Position numbers and translations under genes: made by a program. From JBHEMK01 sp046262635 (GTDB lineage Bacteria; Actinomycetota; Thermoleophilia; Gaiellales; Gaiellaceae), in assembly GCA_046262635.1 (NCBI GenBank), contig JBHEMK010000054.1:1-24307 (forward strand): DNA of 24,307 nt, in the 5' to 3' direction. Each line of letters starts with the position of its first letter. Within the stretch, counting starts at the first letter, position 1. Of this stretch, positions 7,608 through 14,370 are shown in pieces. The notes below the pieces were generated by a model that made no database searches, had not been told where the DNA came from, and worked only from the letters and a program-made list of their open reading frames with translations.

Positions 7608-7907
7608 TCAGGCGGCCGCCGGAAACCTCTCGGCCCGGAGCTCCCGCCATAACCCGAGCAGCCGCTCCCGCTCCTCCACCGTCAACTCCACGTGCAGCCG
7701 GCGCTCGATCTTTCCGAGCTCGTCCTCCACCATCTCGGAGGTGAAGGTCTCGTCCCAGCCGAGACCCTGCACCCAGCGCTCGGCGGCGCGGCAGGCGCTC
7801 GCCTCCTTCGGGCGGGGCGCCGCGGCGACGTCGCGGCGCAGCTGGGCGAGCAAGGTCTCCAGCTCGGCGAACCGATCGTCGATCGACCTTGCACGCTCGC
7901 GCGCCAC
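7608..7907 (-). CDS. Small helical hypothetical protein
   Basis: Starting at GTG 7907 this gives 99 residues. Amphipathic helices dominate (SIDDRFAELETLLAQLRRDV, VEDELGKIERRLHVELTVEERERLLGLWRELRAERF), with a SACRAAERWVQGLGWDETF segment between. The heptad-like Leu spacing suggests a coiled coil or helical bundle. The open frame extends about 260 nt further upstream, but that part is Arg/Pro/His-rich and reads like non-coding translation. I therefore start where the helical pattern begins; the exact start is uncertain. It heads the same-strand run of hypothetical genes down to 5973. No function can be assigned. Confidence 0.6.
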   Translation of the reverse strand: MARERARSIDDRFAELETLLAQLRRDVAAAPRPKEASACRAAERWVQGLGWDETFTSEMVEDELGKIERRLHVELTVEERERLLGLWRELRAERFPAAA

Positions 7908-8189
7908 ACCCGAACGGTACGTGTGCGGCCGGACGCTAGTCCGACGTTCGCTCCCATTCAGGCGAGGAGGGTGGCCGCGGCGTGGCCGTTGACGGCTGGA
8001 TTGGGTGCTAACGACGCCGGCAGGGGTGGCCTGTGCTCGGCCAGCTCGCCGGCTCGAGCCTGGGTGATGGTGGCATCGGCGCGTTGCTCCGTAGGTGGCT
8101 GCTGCGCCGGGCGGCCAGATCGCCTGTGCGAGTGAGGGTTGCGAGCTCGGCAGGCAGATCTTCTTCATGCCGATTCCGGCCGGGACAAG
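7908..8189. other. Intergenic stretch with possible gene remnant (minus strand)
   Basis: The 282 nt between the helical protein and apt hold no gene I can support. One minus-strand frame, ending in TGA at 7958-7960, reads ARAGELAEHRPPLPASLA followed by PNPAVNGHAAATLLA. This looks more protein-like than the alternatives and could be the tail of a decayed gene. It has no start or domain, and its third-codon positions are not as GC-biased as those of true genes nearby. Confidence 0.25.
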
Positions 8190-8711
8190 TCAGTAGGTGA
8201 TCAGCGAATACAGGTCGTAGCGGTCGAGGCGGTCGCGGCCGCCCAGGAAGCCGAGTTCGATCACGAAGCAGACGCCGACGATCTCGCCGCCGAGCTGCTC
8301 GACGAGTCCCCCGATCGCCTCAACCGTGCCACCGGTCGCGAGGACATCGTCGTGAATCACGACCCGCGCACCCTTGGCGATCGCATGGGAGTTCAGCTCG
8401 AGCGCGTTCGTGCCGTACTCGAGCGCGTAGGTGGCCGAGACCGTCTCCGGCGGCAGCTTGCCCGGCCGCCGCGCAGGCACGAAGCCGCAGCCGGCCGTGC
8501 ACGCGATCGCCGCGCCGAGGATGAACCCGCGGGCCTCCGCGCCCAGGACGACATCCGGCCGCCGCTCCTTGGCCCAGCCGCCCAGCTCGCCCACCGCCTG
8601 CTGCAGCGCCGCGGGATCGAGCAGCAACGGCGTGATGTCCTTGAAGCTGACCCCGGGCTGCGGGAAGTCCGGCACCTCCCGGATCATGCTCGTGTAGTCG
8701 ATCGCCGCCAT
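8190..8711 (-). CDS. apt: Adenine phosphoribosyltransferase
   Basis: The predicted 173-residue protein has the family length. Signatures are IREVPDFPQPGVSFKDITPLL, GAEARGFILGAAIA, the RRPGKLPPETVSATYALEYGT loop, and the PRPP-binding motif VVIHDDVLATGGT. It makes AMP from adenine and PRPP in purine salvage, in the cytoplasm. The first Asp-Asp motif residue is preceded by His where many homologues have Asp or Val. The start is set by the conserved MIREVPDFP context. The ATG overlaps the TGA of the MerR gene by one base (TGATG), so translation is probably coupled and apt is the last gene of the rsiG-like/garA/ftsR-like operon. Confidence 0.95.
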   Translation of the reverse strand: MAAIDYTSMIREVPDFPQPGVSFKDITPLLLDPAALQQAVGELGGWAKERRPDVVLGAEARGFILGAAIACTAGCGFVPARRPGKLPPETVSATYALEYGTNALELNSHAIAKGARVVIHDDVLATGGTVEAIGGLVEQLGGEIVGVCFVIELGFLGGRDRLDRYDLYSLITY

Positions 8712-9391
8712 CAGCCGGCAGCGAGTGTGCGGACGTCCCGCCAAAACAGGAGCTGGGAGAGCTCCTGCGAGGCCTCGGCGAGGCTCGCGAGGTCGGTGAG
8801 CCCGACCCGGCGGCGCTCGGGGTTGCGCGACCGCAATGCGGGCGCGACGATCGCCTGGAGCAGGCTCGACTCCCGGTCGACGGCCGTGCGGAAGGCGCGC
8901 AGATGGCGCGGTGCGATCCCGTAGCGGGCGAGCTTCGCGCACGCGAGCGCGATGTCCGCGTCGATCTCGGTGTAGATCCGGTCACCGGCCTCGATGCGGG
9001 GCTCGAGCAGGCCGAAGTCCTCGAGCTCGCGCGCAAGCTCGGGAGTGACTCCCGCCCGTTCGCAGAGCTCTTCGAGGTCGAGCTCGGGCTCGGCATCGGC
9101 CAGCGCGGACGAGCGGCGACGCTTGCGCTCGCGCCCCGCCCCGGCCGCGAGTTCCTCCCGGATCACGTTGAGCGGCAGGAACTCGTCACGTTGGAGCCGC
9201 AGGATCGTTTCGAGCCGCACGACGTCGTCTTCCCCGAAGAGCCGGTAGCCCCCCTGCGTGCGCCGCAGCGTCAGCAGGCCCCGGTCCTCGAGGTAGCGGA
9301 TCTTCGAGATCGAGATGTCCGGGAACTCGGGCTTGAGCCGCTCGCAGACGGTGCCGATCGTCAGCAGTTTGGTTGCTTCGGCCAGGCTCAT
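8711..9391 (-). CDS. ftsR: MerR-family regulator, FtsR-like (partner of garA)
   Basis: The predicted 226-residue protein starts MSLAEATKLLTIGTVCERLK. Its winged-helix domain, with ISISKIRYLEDRGLL and RTQGGYRLFGEDDVVRL, is typical of MerR proteins in which the HTH is slightly modified. A linker of charged residues (RERKRRRSS) and a helical effector part follow, with no Cys cluster for metal sensing. Downstream position and 4-nt overlap (ATGA) with a garA-like FHA gene match the garA/Rv1828 pair of mycobacteria and odhI/ftsR of corynebacteria, where this regulator controls ftsZ-linked growth and division. The symbol rests on that synteny and the MerR domain type. The direct target here is unknown. 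Confidence 0.8.
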   Translation of the reverse strand: MSLAEATKLLTIGTVCERLKPEFPDISISKIRYLEDRGLLTLRRTQGGYRLFGEDDVVRLETILRLQRDEFLPLNVIREELAAGAGRERKRRRSSALADAEPELDLEELCERAGVTPELARELEDFGLLEPRIEAGDRIYTEIDADIALACAKLARYGIAPRHLRAFRTAVDRESSLLQAIVAPALRSRNPERRRVGLTDLASLAEASQELSQLLFWRDVRTLAAG

Positions 9392-9852
9392 CGCAGCAGG
9401 AAGGTCAGCCTGTACTTCCCGATCTGGAGCTCGTCTCCGTCGTTCAGCTCGGCCGAGTCGACGCGGTGGCGGTTGACGAAGGTGCCGTTGAGGCTGCCCT
9501 GGTCCTCGATCAGGAAGCGGCCGTCGCGCTCGGCCAGGACCGCGTGCTTGCGGGACACCGTGACGTCGTCCAGGAAGATGCCGCAATCGGGAGAGCGGCC
9601 GATCGTCGTGCGCTGCGCTTGCGGATGGAAGGTCTCACCGGAGCGGCCGCCGCCCGAGCGCACGACGAGCGCGGGCCCCTTCAGGCCAATGTCGTCGAGC
9701 GCGTCGTGCAAGCCGACCTCGCCCTCCTCGGGCGTGAAGGTCATCGTCGTCTCCCCCTCGTCGGGCTTGACCAGAGCGGCGCCGCATTTCGCGCAAAAAT
9801 TGGCGGATTCCGGGTTCTGGAAACCGCACTCGAGGCAATAGGTGTGGCTCAT
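9388..9852 (-). CDS. garA: GarA/OdhI-like FHA regulator with N-terminal zinc ribbon
   Basis: The predicted 154-residue protein has three parts. Residues 6-23 form a zinc ribbon (Cys6, Cys9, Cys20, Cys23). An ETT phospho-acceptor motif lies at 34-36, as in the ETTS segment phosphorylated by PknB/PknG in GarA. The FHA domain (about 60-154) has GRSPD, DDVTVSRKHA, GSLNGTFVNR, VDSAEL and GDELQIGKYRLTFL, nearly the GarA/OdhI text. In relatives the phosphorylated N-terminus folds onto its own FHA, switching off inhibition of 2-oxoglutarate dehydrogenase and glutamate enzymes. The zinc ribbon is absent from mycobacterial GarA. GAGG lies 7 nt before the ATG. It overlaps the MerR gene by 4 nt. Confidence 0.9.
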   Translation of the reverse strand: MSHTYCLECGFQNPESANFCAKCGAALVKPDEGETTMTFTPEEGEVGLHDALDDIGLKGPALVVRSGGGRSGETFHPQAQRTTIGRSPDCGIFLDDVTVSRKHAVLAERDGRFLIEDQGSLNGTFVNRHRVDSAELNDGDELQIGKYRLTFLLR

Positions 9853-9934
9853 CCAGTGCCTCGCGGCGTCGACGGAGCAGCCTGACCGAGTGAAGCGGCT
9901 GCAGGTCTTGCGGGATCGGGCGCGCGGCGCTCGC

Positions 9935-10207
9935 TCACGCTGGGGGGGCTGCCTTGCCGGCGAGGATCTCGGTCAGGGACTCGACGTCGACCTGGTCGAG
10001 CACGCTACGGCCCTGCGTCTTCTTCAGCCGCGCGACGAGCTCCGCCCGCAGGATGTCGATCTGCCCATGCAGGATTCGGCGCCGGTAGGACACCTCCTGT
10101 TCCTCCTTGGTCAGGCCCTCGATGAGCTGCTTGAGATCCTGGTCGGACAGGCTTGCCAGATCGGGAAGCGGTTCCACAGTGCCCTTTCGCTCGGAGACAG
10201 CGTTCAC
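9935..10207 (-). CDS. RsiG/AmfC-like single-motif putative c-di-GMP-responsive anti-sigma protein
   Basis: The predicted 90-residue protein is helical: SLSDQDLKQLIEGLTKEEQE, then VSYRRRILHGQIDILRAELVARL. The RsiG signature E-x3-S-x2-R-x3-Q-x3-D aligns with EQEVSYRRRILHGQID as E, S, R, His (for Gln) and D. Streptomyces RsiG holds two copies of this motif and binds c-di-GMP and WhiG. Single-motif homologues from deeper actinobacteria act as homodimers. So c-di-GMP-dependent sigma control is a reasonable guess, weakened by the Gln-to-His change. No WhiG-type sigma factor is in the window. It starts with GTG at 10207, preceded by GGTGGGAC; a TTGACC -35-like box lies at 10242-10237. It is 82 nt upstream of garA, probably its operon leader. 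Confidence 0.75.
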   Translation of the reverse strand: MNAVSERKGTVEPLPDLASLSDQDLKQLIEGLTKEEQEVSYRRRILHGQIDILRAELVARLKKTQGRSVLDQVDVESLTEILAGKAAPPA

Positions 10208-10269
10208 GTCCCACCCATTCGGCCGAGGTCGGCCAGGGTCAACCTTAACTTTAGCCTTTTGCCGTCAGG

Positions 10270-12777
10270 TCAGCTTCGCGCTGCGGCCTCGGTGCCCTGC
10301 TCGATCTCCTCGACGATCGTCTGCAGCTCGGCTGCAAGCTCCTTGGAGGCCGCCTCGGTCTCGCCCTCCGCGTAGAGGTGGAGCACTGGCTCGTCGGGAT
10401 CGGGCAGCACCTGGCCCCAGCCGCGGTGGTCGAAGACCTTGATCCCGTCGGTGACGTCGACCTCGCGGTCGGCGAAGCGCTCGTTCAGCACCCGCATCAC
10501 GAGGCCCTTCATCGACCACGGACAGTGGAGCTCGCGGTGGACGAGGGTCGGCTCCGGCAGTTCCGCGACGAGCTCGGAGAGGGGCCGCCTCACCGGGGCG
10601 AGCAGCTCGAGCAGCTTGGCGAGGCTCGCGACTGCATCGTAGGCGGGCAGGAATTCGGGGAAGACGTAACCGCCCCCGAGGGCGCCGCCGAAGACGACGC
10701 CGTCCTCGGCGGACGCCTTTGTCAGCTCCGCGAGCGAGGCGGCCGTGCGGACGACCTCGAGGCCGGTATCCGCGGCGAGCCGGTCGACCTGGCTCGTGAC
10801 GATGATCGGGAACGCGACCCGGCCGCGCCGTCCGTTGGAGCCGATCAGGCGCAGGTAGAGAAGGAGCGTCAACTCCGGCGGGATCTCGCGCCCCTGCTCG
10901 TCCACCAGATACAGGCGCTCGCCCGCCCGGTCGAGGACCGCGCCGAGATCCGCTCCGATCGCCTTGACGAGGCGACGGGCCTGGCCGAGTGAGTCTCCGA
11001 GGCCGAGGCCCGCGCCATCGGCATCGGTCGGAAACGCGTGGGCGGAGACGGCCTCGACTCCGAGTGGCCCGAGGACGATCGGCAGCACGTACGAGGAGGC
11101 GGAGTAGCCGTAGTCGGCGACGATCCGGAAACCGCGTGCGCGGATTGCCTCACAGTCGAGACCGGCCAGCAGATCCTGCGCGTACGACTCGCGCACGCGG
11201 GCGGGATAGCTCGTCGCGCCGACGTCCGCCGCGGCCATCCGCCGCAGCTCCTGCCGCGTGAAATGCTTCTCCACCTCCTTCTGCGTGGCGGCTGTCATGG
11301 CGATGCCGGGCGGCTCGAAGAACTGGATCCGGATCACCTCGGGGTCGGTCGGGCTGACTCCGACGTGGAAGCCCGCGTCGTAGCTCTGGGACTTGAGCAG
11401 ATGCCGGGCGACGGCGACAGGGATCGTGCGCAGATCGGCGACGTTGACGCCCGTCGAGTTGAGCCCGACGATCATCGCGCGCTTGACGATCCGGCACGCC
11501 GCGGTTCCCTCGCGGCTGGCGACGACGCGGGTGCCGCGCTTCAGCGCCGTGCCGAGCGCGGTCGCGAGCCGGACCGCGACGTCCGGCGTCAAGTCGACAT
11601 TGATCAAGCCACTGACTCCGTCCTGGCCAAAAAGACGGGTCGAGGCGCGCGACTCCCAGATCATGCTCTCGAAGATCTGCGAACCGCTCTCTACCTCCTT
11701 GTAGGGGTAGATCCGGACGCCCGGCATGATCACGCTCTCGGCCCCGATCGTCACCTCGTCGCCGATCGCGACGCCCTCGTGTACGCGAACATGGGCACGC
11801 AGGTCGCACGAGCGTCCGATGATCGCTCCTTCGACGAGGGCCGTGCGGCCGAGATAGCTCGACGCGTCGATGATCGAGCGCGCGACCCGGGCGGAGTCTC
11901 TGAGCGTGACGCTGTTCGACAGCACCGAATACGCCCCGACCGAGGCTTCCGGCCCGATGCGGCAGTAATTGCCGATGAAGGCTGGGCCCTCGATCGCATC
12001 GAGTTCGGTGTCCACCCCCTCGCCGAGCCAAATGTTGCCGCGCAGCCGGATGCCGGGAATCGACAGGCGCACCCGCTCTTCGAGCGCGTCGAAGTTGGCC
12101 TGGCGGTACTGGTCGAGGTTGCCGATGTCCTGCCAGTACCCGTCCATCACGTAGCCGTACAGGGGACGGCCCATCTCGAGCAGGAGCGGGAAGAGCTCCT
12201 TCGAGAAGTCGTAGGGCCGGTCGGTCGGAATGTGCCGTAGCACCTCGGGCTCGATCACGTAGATGCCGGTGTTGATCGTGTCGGAGAAGACCTGGCCCCA
12301 GGAGGGCTTCTCCAGGAAGCGCTCGATCCTGCCGTCGTCGTCTGTGACGACGATCCCGAATTCCAGCGGATTGTCGACCGACTTGAGTCCGATCGTCACC
12401 GACGAGCCCTGTTCCCGGTGGAACGCAACGAGCTGCCCGAGGTCGACGTCGCAGAGCGCATCGCCGGAGATGACGAGGAAGGTGTCCTCCAGCTTGTCGG
12501 ACGCGAGCCGAACCGAGCCGGCGGTGCCGAGCGGCGACTCCTCGACCGAGTACTCGATGTTGACTCCTTGCGACTCGCCGGTGCCGAAGTAGCCGCGGAT
12601 CGACTGCGGCAGGAACGCGACCGTGACGATCACGTCCTCGAAGCCGTGCTCCCTGAGCAGCTCGATGATGTGCTCCATGCAGGGCTTGCCGACGATCGGC
12701 ACCATCGGCTTCGGCTGATTGGACGTGAGCGGCCGAAGTCGCGTCCCCTCACCGCCGGCCATGACGACCGCCTTCAC
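10270..12777 (-). CDS. Sugar-1-phosphate nucleotidyltransferase / LbH / degenerate phosphomannomutase fusion
   Basis: The predicted 835-residue protein has three parts. Residues 1-235 form a nucleotidyltransferase with GGEGTRLRPLT (8-18), PKPMVPIVGKP, EESPLGTAGS (79-88) and the metal site SGDAL (104-108). Residues 245-365 carry hexapeptide left-handed-helix repeats (IGPEASVGAYSV, IGDEVTIGAESVIMPG). Residues about 385-835 have the phosphohexomutase fold. It would make an NDP-sugar, probably GDP-mannose or a glucose nucleotide. The mutase part looks inactive: the catalytic loop TASHNP is replaced by GVSPTD near Ser475, and the metal loop DGDGDR is DRAGER at 616-621. The GTG start overlaps the pgsA-like stop (GTGA), so the two are translationally coupled. 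Confidence 0.88.
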   Translation of the reverse strand: MKAVVMAGGEGTRLRPLTSNQPKPMVPIVGKPCMEHIIELLREHGFEDVIVTVAFLPQSIRGYFGTGESQGVNIEYSVEESPLGTAGSVRLASDKLEDTFLVISGDALCDVDLGQLVAFHREQGSSVTIGLKSVDNPLEFGIVVTDDDGRIERFLEKPSWGQVFSDTINTGIYVIEPEVLRHIPTDRPYDFSKELFPLLLEMGRPLYGYVMDGYWQDIGNLDQYRQANFDALEERVRLSIPGIRLRGNIWLGEGVDTELDAIEGPAFIGNYCRIGPEASVGAYSVLSNSVTLRDSARVARSIIDASSYLGRTALVEGAIIGRSCDLRAHVRVHEGVAIGDEVTIGAESVIMPGVRIYPYKEVESGSQIFESMIWESRASTRLFGQDGVSGLINVDLTPDVAVRLATALGTALKRGTRVVASREGTAACRIVKRAMIVGLNSTGVNVADLRTIPVAVARHLLKSQSYDAGFHVGVSPTDPEVIRIQFFEPPGIAMTAATQKEVEKHFTRQELRRMAAADVGATSYPARVRESYAQDLLAGLDCEAIRARGFRIVADYGYSASSYVLPIVLGPLGVEAVSAHAFPTDADGAGLGLGDSLGQARRLVKAIGADLGAVLDRAGERLYLVDEQGREIPPELTLLLYLRLIGSNGRRGRVAFPIIVTSQVDRLAADTGLEVVRTAASLAELTKASAEDGVVFGGALGGGYVFPEFLPAYDAVASLAKLLELLAPVRRPLSELVAELPEPTLVHRELHCPWSMKGLVMRVLNERFADREVDVTDGIKVFDHRGWGQVLPDPDEPVLHLYAEGETEAASKELAAELQTIVEEIEQGTEAAARS

Positions 12778-13328
12778 GAGTGGATTTGCCTCCAGGCGGT
12801 GATGACGTAGATCACGGCGGCGAGCGCCGCCAGGCCGAGCCCGACCCAGAAGAGGACGAGCGGCCACGTCGTGCTCCTGTGCGTGACCATCAGGCAGCCG
12901 ATCCCCAGGTAGAGGACCCAGGTAGCCGCCTTGCCGAGCAGGCTGACCGAGAACTCGTAGCCCCGGCTCGCCACGACCTTGTAGCCGCCGATCAGCACTC
13001 CGTCGCGGAGGAGGATCAGCAGGAGCGCCTCCCAGGGCAGGCGGGAGTGGAGCCAGAGGAGGATGATCGCCGCGTCGATCATCAGCCGGTCGGCGAGCGG
13101 GTCGGCGAACTTGCCGAACTCCGACTCGACCCGCCAGCGGCGCGCGAGCCAGCCGTCGAGCTGGTCGGTGATGCCGGCCGCGAGGAACAGGCCGCCAGCC
13201 GTCCAGCTGCGGCCGCTGTCCGCGCGCGCGAGCGCCACGACGAAGACCGGGACGAGAACGAGCCGTCCGATCGTCAGGGCGTTCGGGAGCCGCGAGAGCG
13301 GCTCAGGCACGGCGGCGCGGGTCGCCAT
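12774..13328 (-). CDS. pgsA: CDP-alcohol phosphatidyltransferase (PgsA-like)
   Basis: The predicted 184-residue integral membrane enzyme carries the complete family motif D-G-x2-A-R-x8-G-x3-D-x3-D. It reads DGWLARRWRVESEFGKFADP, with ligands Asp55, Asp58, Asp76 and Asp80. About five or six hydrophobic segments flank it (RLVLVPVFVVALA, AAIILLWLH, LLLILLRDGVLIGGY, TWVLYLGIGCLMV, LVLFWVGLGLAALAAVIYVI). It transfers a phosphoalcohol to CDP-diacylglycerol; phosphatidylglycerophosphate synthase is most likely, but inositol or other acceptors are possible. Mycobacterial pgsA2 (Rv1822) also lies a few genes from garA, so the context is conserved. A TATTCT box ends 6 nt before the ATG, and no Shine-Dalgarno is present. 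Confidence 0.88.
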   Translation of the reverse strand: MATRAAVPEPLSRLPNALTIGRLVLVPVFVVALARADSGRSWTAGGLFLAAGITDQLDGWLARRWRVESEFGKFADPLADRLMIDAAIILLWLHSRLPWEALLLILLRDGVLIGGYKVVASRGYEFSVSLLGKAATWVLYLGIGCLMVTHRSTTWPLVLFWVGLGLAALAAVIYVITAWRQIHS

Positions 13329-13334
13329 GCCGCA

Positions 13335-13340
13335 AGAATA
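13335..13340 (-). promoter_or_regulatory. -10-like TATTCT for the pgsA-like gene
   Basis: TATTCT on the minus strand is separated from the ATG by TGCGGC, so transcription would begin on the start codon. The box lies between the stop of the upstream glycosidase gene and the pgsA-like start, and may give this operon its own promoter. A matching -35 is not evident. Confidence 0.4.
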
Positions 13341-13349
13341 CGCGGCGGG

Positions 13350-14321
13350 CTACCTCAGGTCGTGGAACCGGGCGGCCCAGTAGGCCGTCCGGGCGAGGTA
13401 CGCCGAGGAGGCGGCTGGGCCGCGGAGGCCCCAGGCACCGTCGTAGTTGCGGTACCCGCGGGCGGTGCGCGCAGGCTCGATCTGCGTTCCCTCCCCCCAC
13501 TCGTTGTAGCTCGTGATCGTGACGAGGTCGGGCTGGGCGTCGAGAGCGGCGGTCCACATGGCGTCGTAGGTCGCGCCCGCGCGGCGGCTCTTGAGCGCGG
13601 CGACCTCACCGGCCCGGGTCGCGTCGTAGCCGGGACCGACCGACGGCGCGCAGAGCAGCCGCAGCCGCCGGGCCTGGTCGCAGAGGCGGACGAACTTGTC
13701 CCCGTCGTAGGTGAGGATGTCGTAGGTGTAGATGCCGTCGAAGGCGGCTGCGGCTGCAAAACCCGCGTGGGCCGTCTGGGCAAACAGGCGCACCGGCGGC
13801 ATCGAGCCGCGGACCGCCGCCCACGCCGCCGCCGGGTCGTCCTCGGCCCGGTAGACGTAGACGTCCCCGATCCCTAGCCCGCTCAGGTAGGCGACGTCGG
13901 CTGCGACGGTCTCGGGCGTCCGACCGCCGTACGGCTCGATGTGCGCCGCGACCGCGAGGCCGCGGCGCCTTGCGGCGCGCAGGACCGCGGTCAGCCGGAG
14001 ATCCGTCTCCGAGCCCCGGCCCCACCAGGAAGCGATCACCTCGTCCACGCCGGCCGTGGCGATCTCGGCCATCTGCCGACCGAGCACCCGCTGGTTCGTG
14101 CTCGAGTATGCGCCGAGGGCCGGGTAGAAGGCCGAGTAGAGATCGCCTGGCGGAGTGTGGCCGTTCTGGGACCAGTGCTCGTACGAGCCGTCCTGCGCCG
14201 GCGTGCCGTACCAGGGGTAGTAGAAGATCGCGACGCTGTGCGCAGGCGCCGCCGGGGCGCCCGCCTGCACGAAAACGAGAGCGGCGACTGCCGCTGCCGC
14301 AAGCCCCAGGAGCGTTCTCAT
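13350..14321 (-). CDS. Secreted GH99/WbsX-like glycoside hydrolase
   Basis: The predicted 323-residue protein starts MRTLLGLAAAAVAALVFVQAGAP, a Sec signal peptide ending near APAHS. The mature part opens with VAIFYYPWYGTPAQDGSYEHW, typical of the GH99/GH71-like barrel fold. It continues with VDEVIASWWGRGSETD, GLAVAAHIEPYGGR, and the family signature TSYNEWGEGTQIEPA, whose acidic residues lie at the active site. GH99 enzymes are endo-alpha-1,2-mannosidases or mannanases. The exact substrate here is not deducible, but a mannose-type glycan fits the sugar-nucleotide gene downstream. The gene is upstream of the pgsA-like gene by 21 nt. The start is chosen at the signal peptide; the open frame extends 31 codons further without sense. 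Confidence 0.82.
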   Translation of the reverse strand: MRTLLGLAAAAVAALVFVQAGAPAAPAHSVAIFYYPWYGTPAQDGSYEHWSQNGHTPPGDLYSAFYPALGAYSSTNQRVLGRQMAEIATAGVDEVIASWWGRGSETDLRLTAVLRAARRRGLAVAAHIEPYGGRTPETVAADVAYLSGLGIGDVYVYRAEDDPAAAWAAVRGSMPPVRLFAQTAHAGFAAAAAFDGIYTYDILTYDGDKFVRLCDQARRLRLLCAPSVGPGYDATRAGEVAALKSRRAGATYDAMWTAALDAQPDLVTITSYNEWGEGTQIEPARTARGYRNYDGAWGLRGPAASSAYLARTAYWAARFHDLR

Positions 14322-14332
14322 GGTCGCGTCGA

Positions 14333-14361
14333 ACCGTAGACCGATCGTCGGACAGGCACAA
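14333..14361 (-). promoter_or_regulatory. Promoter TTGTGC-17-TACGGT for the GH99-like gene
   Basis: On the minus strand TTGTGC (14361-14356), an exact 17-bp spacer and TACGGT (14338-14333) form a sigma-70-type promoter. The ATG is 11 nt after the -10, so the expected 5' leader is only a few bases. It lies within the 49-bp divergent region shared with the hutF-like gene. Confidence 0.5.
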
Positions 14362-14370
14362 GGTGGGACG

